Source: Natrinema salaciae
Lineage (GTDB): Archaea > Halobacteriota > Halobacteria > Halobacteriales > Natrialbaceae
Direction: 5' to 3'
DNA length: 64,000 bases
Assembly: GCF_900110865.1 (NCBI RefSeq)
Contig: NZ_FOFD01000004.1
Span: forward strand, 444,473 to 508,472
The translations under genes were made by a program, and so were the position numbers. The notes below the pieces were generated by a model. It was not told the DNA's origin, did not search any database, and saw nothing but the letters and a program-made list of their open reading frames with translations. Below are positions 16,398 through 25,779 of this stretch, piece after piece. Every line of letters begins with the position of its first letter. Position 1 is the stretch's first letter.

Positions 16398-17123
16398 ATG
16401 AAAGTGGTCGTCTCTATCGGCGGGAGCGTCCTCGTCCCCGAACCCGGCGCGGACCGGGTGGCCGAGCACGCCGCCGTCATCGAAGACCTCATCGCGGAGG
16501 GCTGTCGTATCGGTGCCGTCGTCGGGGGTGGCGGCGTCGCTCGCGAGTACATCGGGGCCGCTCGAGACCTCGGGGCGAACGAAATCGAACTCGATCAGCT
16601 GGGGATCGACGTCACCCGGCTCAACGCGCGGTTGCTCATCGCGGCGCTGAGCGAGGAATCGGTGACCGCGCCCGCCCTCGACTACGAGGAGGCCAGCGAG
16701 GCGCTCCGCCGGGACGACATCTGTATCATGGGCGGCGTCGCGCCCGCCCAGACCACCGACGCCGTCGGGGCCGCGCTCGCGGAGTACATCGACGCCGACC
16801 TGCTCGTCTACGCGACGAGCGTCCCGGGCGTCTACAGCGACGACCCCAACGAGGACGACGACGCGACCAAGTACGACCACCTCTCCGCAACGGAACTGGT
16901 CGACGTCATCGCCGGCCTCGAGATGAACGCCGGGGCCTCCGCGCCGGTCGACCTGCTGGCGGCGAAGATCATCGAGCGCTCGGGAATGCGAACGATCGTC
17001 CTCGACGGCACCGATCCCAGTCGGATCGCGCGCGCGGTCCGATTCGGCGACCACGAGGGGACGGACATCGTCCCCGACGGTGCCGGCGCGGAACCGACCT
17101 ACTGGGCGAGCGACGAACGATGA
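16398..17123 (+). CDS. pyrH: Uridylate kinase (UMP kinase), archaeal type
   Basis: A 241-residue amino acid kinase-family protein that makes UDP from UMP. Motifs: VVVSIGGSVLVPE (phosphate loop Lys/Gly), GAVVGGGGVAREYIGAAR, IELDQLGIDVTRLNARLLIAAL, YATSVPGVYSDDPNEDDDATKYDHL and ERSGMRTIVLDGTDP. The VYSDDPNEDDDA nucleotide-binding loop is typical of archaeal UMPK. It starts leaderless at 16398 and overlaps lysS by 4 bases (ATGA). Confidence 0.93.
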   Translation: MKVVVSIGGSVLVPEPGADRVAEHAAVIEDLIAEGCRIGAVVGGGGVAREYIGAARDLGANEIELDQLGIDVTRLNARLLIAALSEESVTAPALDYEEASEALRRDDICIMGGVAPAQTTDAVGAALAEYIDADLLVYATSVPGVYSDDPNEDDDATKYDHLSATELVDVIAGLEMNAGASAPVDLLAAKIIERSGMRTIVLDGTDPSRIARAVRFGDHEGTDIVPDGAGAEPTYWASDER

Positions 17124-18823
17124 GTGCGAACGACGACGGCGAGACCGGAGCCGCTTCGGACTCGACGGCGATCAGCCCCTACACGCTCCAGCGCGAGGAC
17201 GCGGACGACGCGCGCCACGCGTTCTGGGCGGATACGGTCGCAGACCGTATCGAGGACCAAAACCCCGAGGAGCCGATCGTCGTCAAGGGCGGTATCTCGC
17301 CCTCGGGGGTCCCGCACCTCGGCAACGTCAACGAGATCATGCGCGGCTACTTCGTCGCCGAGGTGCTGCGCGATCGGGGGCACGATGTTCGGCAGGTCTT
17401 CACCGCCGACGACCGCGATCCGCTCCGAAAGCTCCCGCGGACCCTCTGTGACCTCGACGGGAACCTCGTCGATCTCGGCGAGGTCGACGCGGGCGCGCTC
17501 GGCCGGAACCTCGGCGCACCCTACACGGACATCCCGGACCCGTTCGGCTGCTGTGACTCCTACGGCGACCACTTCGCGACGATCATTCAGGACAGCGCCG
17601 ACGCGGTCGACGTCCCGATCGACATGGTCTCGAACACGGCGCTGTACGAATCCGGCGAGTTCGAGGACGTGACCCGGTTCGTCCTCGAGCGGCAGGATCG
17701 CGCACGCGAAGTCCTCTCCCAGTACCAGGACAAGGTCGACGCGGACTACGTCCCGTTCAACCCGATCTGCGAGGAGTGCGGCAAGATCACCGAGACGGTG
17801 ACGAGCGTGGACCTCGATGCCGGCGAAGCGGCGACCGTCGACTACCGCTGTACCGACATGGACGCCGGCGACCAGACGATCGACGGCTGCGGCCACGAGG
17901 GCACCGCGACGCTGCGCGAGGGCAAGCTGCCCTGGCGCTTCGAGTGGCCCGCCCAGTGGCAGCTGCTGGGCGTCGACTTCGAACCCTTCGGCAAGGACCA
18001 CGCCGAGGGGTCCTGGCCCAGCGGACAAGACGTCGCCCGGAACGTCCTCGAGATCGAGCCCCCGGTCCCGATGGTGTACGAGTGGTTCACGCTCGAGGGA
18101 CGACCGTTCTCCTCCTCGGAGGGCAACGTCATCCTCGTCTCTGACGTCCTCGAACTGCTCGAGCCCGAGGTCCTGCGGTACTTCTTCGCGAAGGACCCCT
18201 CGAAAGCCCGGGACTTCAGTATCGAACGACTGGATCAGCTGGTCGACGAGTTCGACCGGCTCGAGGCGATCTACTTCGACGAAGTCGAGGCCGGCGAGGA
18301 CGAGGAAGCCTTCGCCGAGCGGGTGTACCCGTTCGTCGTCGAGGAACCGCGAGCGGAGCGCATCCGGCTTCCCTACACCTTCGCCGCGGTGCTCGGGATG
18401 ACCGACGACCCCGATCTGCGCGAAGAGATCGCCCGACGCGAGGGTCACATTCCGGCCGACGCCCCGGAGTGGGCCGTCGAGGGAGCCCTCGAGCGGGTCG
18501 AGCAGGCCCGAAACTGGGCGCGGCGGACCGGCAACGAGTTCGATTACGAACTCAAGCGCACGGAGATTCCGGCCCACGAGTTCGACGCGGCGACGGAAGC
18601 GGCACTCGAGGAGCTCGCGGACTTCATCGAGGAGGGTCACGAACCCGACGAGATCCAGGGTGAGATCTACGAGACCGCGAAACGCCACGACGTCGACGTC
18701 GGTGACTTCTTCGGGGCCGGCTATCGGCTGTTCTTCGACGAGGACCAGGGACCGAAGCTCGGACCGTTCCTCGCGAAAGTCGACCGGGAGTTCGTCGTCG
18801 GGCGGCTGCGGCGGGAACGCTGA
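17120..18823 (+). CDS. lysS: Lysine--tRNA ligase, class I
   Basis: A 567-residue class I LysRS, the archaeal type unrelated to the bacterial class II enzyme. The HIGH-equivalent is SGVPHLGNVNEIMRG and the KMSKS-equivalent is PFSSSEGNVI. Zinc-like Cys pairs are seen at FNPICEECGKITET and RCTD--CGHE. The C-terminal half is the helical anticodon-binding region (FDRLEAIYFDEVEAGEDE to KLGPFLAKVDREFV). The gene overlaps pyrH by four bases and is probably co-transcribed with it. Confidence 0.95.
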   Translation: MSANDDGETGAASDSTAISPYTLQREDADDARHAFWADTVADRIEDQNPEEPIVVKGGISPSGVPHLGNVNEIMRGYFVAEVLRDRGHDVRQVFTADDRDPLRKLPRTLCDLDGNLVDLGEVDAGALGRNLGAPYTDIPDPFGCCDSYGDHFATIIQDSADAVDVPIDMVSNTALYESGEFEDVTRFVLERQDRAREVLSQYQDKVDADYVPFNPICEECGKITETVTSVDLDAGEAATVDYRCTDMDAGDQTIDGCGHEGTATLREGKLPWRFEWPAQWQLLGVDFEPFGKDHAEGSWPSGQDVARNVLEIEPPVPMVYEWFTLEGRPFSSSEGNVILVSDVLELLEPEVLRYFFAKDPSKARDFSIERLDQLVDEFDRLEAIYFDEVEAGEDEEAFAERVYPFVVEEPRAERIRLPYTFAAVLGMTDDPDLREEIARREGHIPADAPEWAVEGALERVEQARNWARRTGNEFDYELKRTEIPAHEFDAATEAALEELADFIEEGHEPDEIQGEIYETAKRHDVDVGDFFGAGYRLFFDEDQGPKLGPFLAKVDREFVVGRLRRER

Positions 18824-18875
18824 GAGCGGCCGATAGACAAAAACCATTTGAGAACGCCACCCGGAGAGACTAGTG

Positions 18876-20723
18876 ATGGATCACGGTCCTCCCGCTGTCG
18901 TCTCACCCCCCGAACTCTTCGGCTCGGAGCTCGTCACCTGGGTGCTGATCGGCCTCCTCTGCTACTGGGTCGTCGTCGTCGGACTGCGGAACGGCGGCTA
19001 CCTCCCCGACTACATCGGCACCCAGGGCCCGATTCTCACGTTCCACACGAAACGCGGCCGGGACCTGCTCGACAGGCTCGCCCGCCCGAAGCGCTTCTGG
19101 CGGGCGTGGTCGAATTTCGGCGTCGGCATCGCACTGGTCGTGATGGTCGGCATGTTCGCGTTCCTCGTCCGCGCGGCGATGGTCGCCCTCTCGACGCCAC
19201 AGATGACGACCTCCGCCGTCCGCCAGCCACGGAACGTCCTCGTCATCCCCGGCGTCAACGACTTCCTGCCGCTGGCGGCGACCCCCGGGATCGTCTTCGG
19301 ACTCCTCGTCGGACTCGTCGTCCACGAGGGCGGCCACGGGCTGCTCTGTCGCGTCGAGGACATCGATATCGACTCGATGGGGATCGCGATGCTCGCAGTC
19401 GTCCCCGTCGGCGCTTTCGTCGAACCGGATCAGGAGAGCAGCAAGGCGGCCTCCCGCGGCGGCCAGACGCGGATGTTCGCCGCCGGCGTCACGAACAACT
19501 TCGCGATCACGCTGCTGGCCTTCGCCCTGCTGTTCGGGCCGATCGTCGGCGCGATCGGCGTCGCCCCCGGCGCCGCCGTCGGCGGCGTCGCGGAGGACTC
19601 CCCGGCCGCCGCCGCCGGTATCGAACCGAACGATCGCATCACGGCGATCAACGGGACCGCCGTCGAGGACAACGAGGCGCTCGCCGACCGGCTCGAGTCC
19701 GTCGACGGCGACCGCGTGGCCGTCGAACTCAACGGCGAGGAGACGGTGACGGTCAGCCGATCGCTGCTGGTTACCGCGGCGATGCAAAACGGTCCGACGG
19801 GGCTCTCCACCGGCGACAAGATCCACGCGGTCGACGGCCAGACGGTCGCGACCGAACGCGGCTTCTTCGACGCCGTCGGCGAGAACGAGCGGGTCACCCT
19901 GACGGTCGAACCCAAAGACGGCGGGGATCGAGTCGAGCGAACGGCCCCCATCGGCGCGGCGGTTTCCGTCGCCGAGAACGAGCCCCTCGAGGGCAAAACT
20001 GGCCCGACCGACGAGACGTTCGTCATCACCCGCTTCGACGGCGAACGGATCCACGAGTACGACGGTCTGAGCGCGCTGCTCGAGGACACCGAGCCCGGCC
20101 AGGAAGTCACCGTCGCGGGCTACTTCGGCGACGAGCGCGAACAGTACAACGTGACCCTCGGTGAGCACCCGCGGGCCGATAGCGGGTTCCTCGGGATTCA
20201 GGCCCAGCCGGGCACGTCCGGCGTCTCGGTCAACGACATCGGTGTCCAGCTCTATCCCGCGGCGGAGTACCTGACGCTGCTCGGCGGGGAGGGGAACGGC
20301 GACGCGCAGCTCGGTCCGCTCACGAGCAGCTTTCTCGGAAAGATCGGGATAGCGGTCCTGCTGCCCGTCATCGGGGTCACCGGCGGGATGCCGTTCAACT
20401 TCGCCGGCTTCACCGGCGGGATTCAGAACTTCTACGAGGTGCAGGGGGCGCTCGGTGCGTTCGGTGACGGGACCGTCTTCCTGCTGGCGAACCTGTTGTT
20501 CTGGACCGGCTGGATCAACGTCCAGCTCGGTTTCTTCAACTGTATCCCGGCGTTCCCGCTCGACGGCGGGCACATCCTCCGAACGAGTACTGAAACGATC
20601 GTCTCTCGGTTGCCGATCGACGCGACCCGCGGGATGGTCCGCCTGGTGACGACCACGGTCGGCGTGACCATGCTCGTCAGCTTCCTTCTGATGCTGTTCG
20701 GCCCGCAACTGATCGCGGGCTGA
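18876..20723 (+). CDS. Site-2 protease family membrane metalloprotease with PDZ domains
   Basis: A 615-residue M50 protease. Order: N-terminal helices, the HEGGH zinc motif in LVVHEGGHGLLCRVEDIDID (about residue 152), then AVVPVGAFVEPD, one clear PDZ domain (GGVAEDSPAAAAGIEPNDRITAING) and a second degenerate PDZ-like repeat, then a membrane region ending with the third zinc ligand in NCIPAFPLDGGHILRTS. This matches archaeal RseP/S2P-type regulated intramembrane proteases. Start taken at ATG 18876 rather than the GTG just before it. No substrate gene is visible. It is the second M50 protease in the window. Confidence 0.88.
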   Translation: MDHGPPAVVSPPELFGSELVTWVLIGLLCYWVVVVGLRNGGYLPDYIGTQGPILTFHTKRGRDLLDRLARPKRFWRAWSNFGVGIALVVMVGMFAFLVRAAMVALSTPQMTTSAVRQPRNVLVIPGVNDFLPLAATPGIVFGLLVGLVVHEGGHGLLCRVEDIDIDSMGIAMLAVVPVGAFVEPDQESSKAASRGGQTRMFAAGVTNNFAITLLAFALLFGPIVGAIGVAPGAAVGGVAEDSPAAAAGIEPNDRITAINGTAVEDNEALADRLESVDGDRVAVELNGEETVTVSRSLLVTAAMQNGPTGLSTGDKIHAVDGQTVATERGFFDAVGENERVTLTVEPKDGGDRVERTAPIGAAVSVAENEPLEGKTGPTDETFVITRFDGERIHEYDGLSALLEDTEPGQEVTVAGYFGDEREQYNVTLGEHPRADSGFLGIQAQPGTSGVSVNDIGVQLYPAAEYLTLLGGEGNGDAQLGPLTSSFLGKIGIAVLLPVIGVTGGMPFNFAGFTGGIQNFYEVQGALGAFGDGTVFLLANLLFWTGWINVQLGFFNCIPAFPLDGGHILRTSTETIVSRLPIDATRGMVRLVTTTVGVTMLVSFLLMLFGPQLIAG

Positions 20724-20829
20724 TCGCGAGCGACGCGGCGGGACTTCGCGGCCGAGACCGCAGCAATGCTCGTCGGGGGCGTCTCGCGTTCGCGCGCTTA
20801 TCGTCTGCCCCGCACGCTCGCACTCACGC

Positions 20830-21354
20830 TCACTCCTCCGTCTCGATGCCGTGGCGGTCGTAGAACTCCTCGGGCGTCTCCTCGAGGCGCTCGAACGTCG
20901 CGTCGAAGTAGTGTTCGTAGTGGCGAACCACCTGTTCGACGACCCAGCGGCTGAACGCCTCGTCGAATCGCCACTCGCCCTCGATCTCCGGGATCTCGAA
21001 CCGGTCGTCCGTCGAGAACGCCGCATACACGTGGAAGAAGCCGAGAATTACGTCGGCGAAGTCTCGGGCCTTCTCCGAGCCGCTCTCGCGGCGCTCCTCG
21101 AGTTCCGCCTGCCCCGCCGCCGTGAGCTCGAAGTACTTCCGATCGGGCTCGTCCTCGCGGTCGATGCGTTCGGCCCACCCTTTCTCTTCGAACTTGTAGA
21201 GGATCGGGTACACCGAGCCGTAGGACGGTTCCCAGTGACCGCCGCTGATCTCCCGGATCTCCTTCAAGATCTCGTACCCGTATCGGGGTTTCTCCTCGAG
21301 GAGCTCGAGCACGAGGTAGGCGATGAGTCCTTTCGGCGGCCCACTTTTCCGCAT
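20830..21354 (-). CDS. PadR family transcriptional regulator
   Basis: A 174-residue winged-helix repressor. The PadR N-terminal domain is clear: GLIAYLVLELLEEKPRYGYEI, then SYGSVYPILYKFEEKGW and YFELTAAGQAELEERRESG. The C-terminal part (AFSTDDRFEIPEIEG to EFYDRHG) is a helical dimerisation region typical of longer PadR members. It probably represses a neighbouring or distant gene and its own promoter; the divergent HemQ-like gene starting at 21533 is the nearest candidate target. Confidence 0.88.
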   Translation of the reverse strand: MRKSGPPKGLIAYLVLELLEEKPRYGYEILKEIREISGGHWEPSYGSVYPILYKFEEKGWAERIDREDEPDRKYFELTAAGQAELEERRESGSEKARDFADVILGFFHVYAAFSTDDRFEIPEIEGEWRFDEAFSRWVVEQVVRHYEHYFDATFERLEETPEEFYDRHGIETEE

Positions 21355-21532
21355 ATATCCGGTGGGTTAAACGGACGGACGTAAAGCGTTTCGGTCACGT
21401 CCGAAACGGGCGAACTGAGAGTCGACGACGACGAATTCGACCCCGTCCGAGCGGTGATCCGACGCCGCAGGAGGCGACGGGGAGCGGGCCGAAACCCGGC
21501 CCTTCTTAGCGTCCCCGACCCAACTCGCGCTC

Positions 21533-23050
21533 ATGGAACGACGGCGACCGCCACAGACCGAAGAGGGCTGGTACGTCCTGCACGACTTCCGGTCGATCGA
21601 CTGGGACACCTGGAGAGAGGCACCCGAGCGACGACGCTCGCGAGCGATCGACGAGGGTATCGACTACCTCGCGTCCTGCGAGGCCGTTGACGACGCCGAC
21701 GCGGGCGAGTCGGCGACGTTCTCGGTACTGGGCCACAAGGCCGACCTGCTCGTCCTCCATCTGCGACCGACGCTTTCCGACATCGACACGCTCGAGCGGC
21801 GGTTCGAACACACCGCGCTCGCCGCGTTCACGGAACGGACCGACTCCTACCTCTCGGTAACGGAGGTCTCGGGCTACATGTCGGAAGACTACTTCGACGA
21901 GGACAGCGAGGTCGAGGACACCGGCCTCGAGCGCTACATCGAGTCCCGACTCAAACCCGACATCCCCGACAGCGAGTTCCTGAGCTTCTACCCGATGAGC
22001 AAGCGTCGCGGCCCCGATCACAACTGGTACGAACTGCCCTTCGACGAGCGGGCCGACTACCTCTCGAACCACGGCGAGATCGGGAAGGACTACGCCGGCC
22101 GCGTCACCCAGATCATCTCCGGCAGCGTCGGCCTCGACGACTTCGAGTGGGGGATCACCCTGTTCGGCGACGACCCGACCGACGTGAAGGAACTGCTCTA
22201 CGAGATGCGCTTCGATCCCTCGAGTTCCCGCTTCGCCGAGTTCGGCCGGTTCCTCTCGGGCCGCCGGTTCCCGCCGGAGCACCTCGGGGCCTTCCTCGCG
22301 GGTGAGACGGTTCCGCAGGAGGGCGACGGCAGCGGTCACCCGCACGCCGCCGGCGAGTCCGGCGGCCACCACGGCGACAGCGGCGGTCATCACCACGGCG
22401 GCGATGGCTCCGACTCGAGCGGCCGCGACGACGCCGGACGCGCCCACGGGGGCGACGACGAGGACCTCCGCAGCGAACTCGAGGACATGGGCGTCTACGC
22501 GGGGCAGCCCCACGGCGAGGACGTCCACGCGGTCGTGCTCTACTCCGCGGCCGACTCCGACGAGCTGTTCGAGGCGGTCGACGGCCTCCGGGCGAACTTC
22601 GACCACTACGATACGCACGTGAAGACGGCCGTCTACGAGCCTCGAGACGAGGGCAGCGAAACGGCCGTCGTCAGCCTCTGGGACACCGAACGCGCCGCGA
22701 GCACGGCGGCCGGCTTCCTCGCCGACCTCCCCGATATCGTCCGGCAGGCCGGCGACGACGCGGACGACTCCTGGGGGACGATGGGGATGTTCTACACGGT
22801 CAAGCCGGATCACCGCGGGGACTTCACCAGCGCCTTCGACGACGCGGCCGGCCTGCTCGCGGAGATGGACGGCCACCGCAAGACCGACCTGCTGGTCAAC
22901 CGCGAGGACGAGAACGACATGTTCATCGCCAGCCGCTGGGACGCCCGCGAGGACGCCATGCAGTTTTTCCGCAGCGACGCCTTCTCGGAGGCCGTCGAGT
23001 TCGGCCGCGACGTCCTCGCGGACCGACCGCGACACGTCTTCCTCGCTTGA
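21533..23050 (+). CDS. HemQ/chlorite dismutase-like heme protein fused to an antibiotic biosynthesis monooxygenase (ABM) domain via a His-rich linker
   Basis: A 505-residue haloarchaeal fusion. Residues about 8-250 form a Cld/HemQ domain (WYVLHDFRSIDWDTWREA, SFYPMSKRRG, NHGEIGKDYAGRVTQIISGS, GLDDFEWGITLF). A linker of roughly 45 residues (about 264-308) is packed with His and Gly. Residues about 312-505 carry an ABM-like ferredoxin fold pair (HAVVLYSAADSDELFEAV, and MFIASRWDAREDAMQFFRS). The architecture matches Haloferax volcanii PitA, known for sticking to nickel columns because of its His-rich linker. The Cld part probably decarboxylates or binds coproheme; the ABM part may act on heme. 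Cytoplasmic. Divergent from PadR. Confidence 0.85.
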   Translation: MERRRPPQTEEGWYVLHDFRSIDWDTWREAPERRRSRAIDEGIDYLASCEAVDDADAGESATFSVLGHKADLLVLHLRPTLSDIDTLERRFEHTALAAFTERTDSYLSVTEVSGYMSEDYFDEDSEVEDTGLERYIESRLKPDIPDSEFLSFYPMSKRRGPDHNWYELPFDERADYLSNHGEIGKDYAGRVTQIISGSVGLDDFEWGITLFGDDPTDVKELLYEMRFDPSSSRFAEFGRFLSGRRFPPEHLGAFLAGETVPQEGDGSGHPHAAGESGGHHGDSGGHHHGGDGSDSSGRDDAGRAHGGDDEDLRSELEDMGVYAGQPHGEDVHAVVLYSAADSDELFEAVDGLRANFDHYDTHVKTAVYEPRDEGSETAVVSLWDTERAASTAAGFLADLPDIVRQAGDDADDSWGTMGMFYTVKPDHRGDFTSAFDDAAGLLAEMDGHRKTDLLVNREDENDMFIASRWDAREDAMQFFRSDAFSEAVEFGRDVLADRPRHVFLA

Positions 23051-23178
23051 TCACGTCCGATTAGCTACCGTTCTCGGCTTCGTGCGCCCCGATTAGAAAC
23101 CGAATTCGAAACGGCGAGAAACGGAACGGTCCCGTCACTCGGCGCTACTCGAGGGGCGATTTCGACAACTGAGATGGC

Positions 23179-23454
23179 TCACTGTTGTGATTCGTCGTAG
23201 AAAAAGTAGGCAGCGATCCCGGCCAGTCCGAAAGCTAGCGTCACGAACGGCCACTTGTCGGCATCCCGATCGGTCAGGCGCGCGTGGGCAGTTACGAAGA
23301 TCGCGAACCCGATGTGAGCGACGAGCGTCGCGGCGAGAAACGCCTGTGTGTCCATTATCGCGACATTCGACGCCCCGACGAAAGCCGTTACGAAGCCGAC
23401 TGTCCAACCGGTCGAGACGTGTCGGTTCCGTGGCCGGAAAGGCGGCTCCCGCAT
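23179..23454 (-). CDS. Small three-helix membrane protein, unknown function
   Basis: A 91-residue protein with three hydrophobic stretches (WTVGFVTAFVGASNVAIM, FLAATLVAHIGFAIFV, FVTLAFGLAGIAAYFF) separated by short charged loops. ATG start at 23454; an internal later start is possible because the first 14 residues are basic. No known domain. It lies between the HemQ-ABM gene and a DUF5611-type gene, with which it is co-oriented. Confidence 0.55.
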   Translation of the reverse strand: MREPPFRPRNRHVSTGWTVGFVTAFVGASNVAIMDTQAFLAATLVAHIGFAIFVTAHARLTDRDADKWPFVTLAFGLAGIAAYFFYDESQQ

Positions 23455-23558
23455 CCGTGGTGAGTCGCCTGACTCGGGGACGGGCAGGCACTCACCCGAG
23501 ACGACCGCGAGCGAGGGACTCTCCGCCTCGCTCGCGATAGACCGCAGTGTAACGGGTG

Positions 23559-23942
23559 TTAGAAGTCGTGGTCCGGATCGTCCTCGACCTTGCGCTTCAT
23601 CGAGTCGCGGCGGGACTTGGCGTCGCGCCCGGTCGCCTCGAGCAGGAAGTCGTTCTTGGCGTCGACGGCGTCGCCGGCGTCCTCGAGCTCGTCGGGACCG
23701 AGTTCGGTGGGGTCGCGCTCGTGGAACTCGACGGCGAGTTTGTCCTTCTTGCCGGAGTACTCGACGGCTCCGACGACGATCTTCTCGAAGACGGCGTTGT
23801 CGGGTTCGCCGATGATGTAGAGGTCGCTACCCTTGAACTCCTGGGTGCCGGTGATGGGCCCGAAGTAGTCCTCGATCGTCGCCTCCATATCGGGGATTCG
23901 TTCCTCGAGATATTCACCGCGACGCATCTTGTACTCCTTCAT
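23559..23942 (-). CDS. DUF5611-type conserved haloarchaeal protein
   Basis: A 127-residue acidic protein beginning MKEYKMRRGEYLEERIPDME. The central part (YFGPITGTQEFKGSDLYIIG, VFEKIVVGAVEYSGKKDKL) is a conserved alpha/beta core seen across haloarchaea and annotated DUF5611; the C-terminus (DAKSRRDSMKRKVEDDPDHDF) is charged. No membrane segment or catalytic motif. The ATG at 23942 was chosen because homologues start there; 13 more upstream codons are open. Function unknown. Confidence 0.72.
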   Translation of the reverse strand: MKEYKMRRGEYLEERIPDMEATIEDYFGPITGTQEFKGSDLYIIGEPDNAVFEKIVVGAVEYSGKKDKLAVEFHERDPTELGPDELEDAGDAVDAKNDFLLEATGRDAKSRRDSMKRKVEDDPDHDF

Positions 23943-24144
23943 GGCTCGAAGAAACACGGGGGAGTGTTTACCTCTTTTCATAGCCGACGTTTCGGGTGTC
24001 TGACTGGTTCTCGAGCGCGAAGAGGGACGATGTCGCAGCTACTCGGACGGGGAATCGGCACACGATGCGAGCGGCTGGTGGCGACTGGGGGAGCGAGCGA
24101 ACGAACGAAATTGGACCGCGAGGCGACCGGGATCTGAGACCGCG

Positions 24145-25230
24145 TTACGATCGTCGCTCGCGTTCGCTGAGATAGCCTTTCCGGCAGTCGGGGCAGATGT
24201 CGCCGGTCCGCAGGGAGCCGCGGTCGCCGCCGGCGACGAAGTCGCATCGAGGACAGTAGAACTCGGACGGCCCGTTCTCGCCGGCCGTCCCGCTGCTCTC
24301 GGCGGGCGTCGGCGCGGCGTCGGCGCGTTCGATGCCGGTGCCCGGATCGGCCGCGGGATCGGAATCGCCGTCGGCGCGATCGCTCGCCGAGGGGTCGGCG
24401 GTCACCGATCGGGCGTCGGTGGTGGCACCCGTCGTCCCGTCGGCGGCGGCGCTGTCGACGCCGCCGGTCGAACCGTCGTTCTCGAGGACGACCGCATCGT
24501 CCTCGACCGCGGCGGGGGCGTCGTCGGCACCGGTCGTCACCTCGGCGTCGGCCGGGTCGTCCGGCCAGTCGGTCGGCTCGGAGTCGGCACCGACCGGCGG
24601 GCCGACGTCGTCCGAGTCGGGCCACTCGCCGTGATCGCGCTCGCGGTTTCGATCGGGCGACGGCTCGTCCTCGAGGATCTCGCCGTCGTCGGTGACCGGG
24701 TCGCCGTTCTCGTCGGTCGGGAGGTCGATCTCGTCGGTGTCGTCGGTCTCCGCGGTCTGCGCGGTCTCGGCGGGACCGTCGATGTCGGACTCCGGCGCGG
24801 CGGCGGTCGCCGTGTCCGGCGCTGGGTCCGTCGGTTCCGTTTCGCGAGCGGGAGAGTCGGGGACATCGGCGTCGGCGTCGGCGGGGTCGGCCGCCCCGTT
24901 CTCGCCGGAATCGATGATGATGGCGTCGTCGGACGGGGAGTCCGCGTCGACGAACTCGGTGTCCGCGTCGGCATCGCCGTCCGTGGGATCGGGCTCGAGT
25001 GGTGGTTCGGGTGGTTCGGTATCGGAATCGTCGGGGAGCGAGTCGGCGTCCGTCTCAGTCGAGAGGCTAGTTACTTCGGTGTTCTCGCTGATGACGTTTC
25101 GATCGCCACAGCGGGCACACTCTTCGTACTCCTGGACGGTAACGACGACTTCGCTGCCCCGTTCTTCGCGCTCGCGTTCGACTTCGGGTTCGCCGAAGTC
25201 GTGTCCGAGCAGCGAACATCGCAGGACCAT
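24145..25230 (-). CDS. Acidic linker protein with N- and C-terminal zinc ribbons (DUF7093-type)
   Basis: A 361-residue protein. Residues 1-55 form an N-terminal zinc-ribbon region (MVLRCSLLGHDFG, EECARCGDRNV). Residues about 55-315 are a low-complexity acidic tract rich in D, E, P, A, T and S, predicted disordered. Residues about 320-355 form a second zinc ribbon (FYCPRCDFVAGG, DICPDCRKGY). The design suggests a long flexible tether between two zinc modules. It is conserved in haloarchaea (DUF7093) with no known role. A strong TATA box precedes the ATG. Confidence 0.7.
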   Translation of the reverse strand: MVLRCSLLGHDFGEPEVEREREERGSEVVVTVQEYEECARCGDRNVISENTEVTSLSTETDADSLPDDSDTEPPEPPLEPDPTDGDADADTEFVDADSPSDDAIIIDSGENGAADPADADADVPDSPARETEPTDPAPDTATAAAPESDIDGPAETAQTAETDDTDEIDLPTDENGDPVTDDGEILEDEPSPDRNRERDHGEWPDSDDVGPPVGADSEPTDWPDDPADAEVTTGADDAPAAVEDDAVVLENDGSTGGVDSAAADGTTGATTDARSVTADPSASDRADGDSDPAADPGTGIERADAAPTPAESSGTAGENGPSEFYCPRCDFVAGGDRGSLRTGDICPDCRKGYLSERERRS

Positions 25231-25250
25231 TGTCCCACCCTACCGACCCA

Positions 25251-25262
25251 TTACATAAAAAA
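25251..25262 (-). promoter_or_regulatory. TATA box of the DUF7093-type gene
   Basis: TTTTTTATGTAA on the minus strand lies 21-32 bases before the ATG at 25230, fitting a leaderless archaeal transcript. Confidence 0.6.
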
Positions 25263-25443
25263 CGTACTGCCTGTTAGTTACAGTTGTGTGACAGTCAACA
25301 GAGCCGTCCGGATTCGGGTCGGGCGGCGACTCGAGCCGACCGCGCTCCGCCGCTCGCTGGCCCGGTCGATTCCGTTCGGTTCGGCTGAACCACCGTGGGC
25401 GAACGACAAACGTCAAATCCCAGGTTGTCGAATAGGCACCTAG

Positions 25444-25740
25444 ATGAGAGCAAAGCGGGAGTACCGGAACCGAGAGGGGACGGAGGTGGCGGTACTCGAC
25501 GCGCTGGTCGACCGCGCCGACGACGGGATGACCGTCTTCGAGCTCCGGGCGGCCGTCGAGGTCGATATCGACGAGCTCGAGGAGGCTCTAGCGACGCTCA
25601 AGGAGGACGACTTGATCGTGGTCGACTCGGGCTCCGAGACGGTGATCAAGCCCGCCGATCGCGTGGTACCCGACGATCCGTCCGACGAGGACGAGGAGCA
25701 ATCGATCGGGGAGTGGCTTCGGGAGCGGATCCCTTTTTGA
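25444..25740 (+). CDS. DUF6432-type winged-helix protein
   Basis: A 98-residue protein with a winged helix-turn-helix core: EVAVLDALVDRADDGMTVFEL, AAVEVDIDELEEALATLKED and a wing (LIVVDSGSETVIKP), then an acidic tail and WLRERIPF at the end. It looks like a small MarR-like DNA-binding module or a protein-interaction domain. Such genes (DUF6432) recur in haloarchaea beside the YgfZ-like gene, and here the two are 39 bases apart in the same direction, implying one operon. Confidence 0.75.
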   Translation: MRAKREYRNREGTEVAVLDALVDRADDGMTVFELRAAVEVDIDELEEALATLKEDDLIVVDSGSETVIKPADRVVPDDPSDEDEEQSIGEWLRERIPF

Positions 25741-25779
25741 ATCGAAACGCCTGATACGCTCAGGCCCCAGGAAGTACGC

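Noticed and set aside
17099..18847. Minus-strand frame of over 580 codons opposite lysS
   Set aside because: Shadow frame of a highly conserved gene; no recognisable domain and no promoter.
18903..21026. Minus-strand open frame opposite the PDZ protease and PadR genes
   Set aside because: Spans two genuine genes on both strands and has only low-complexity composition.
22319..22455. His-rich repeat region as a possible sequence repeat element
   Set aside because: It is an in-frame linker of the HemQ-ABM fusion, not a DNA repeat; the repeated codons reflect amino acid bias.
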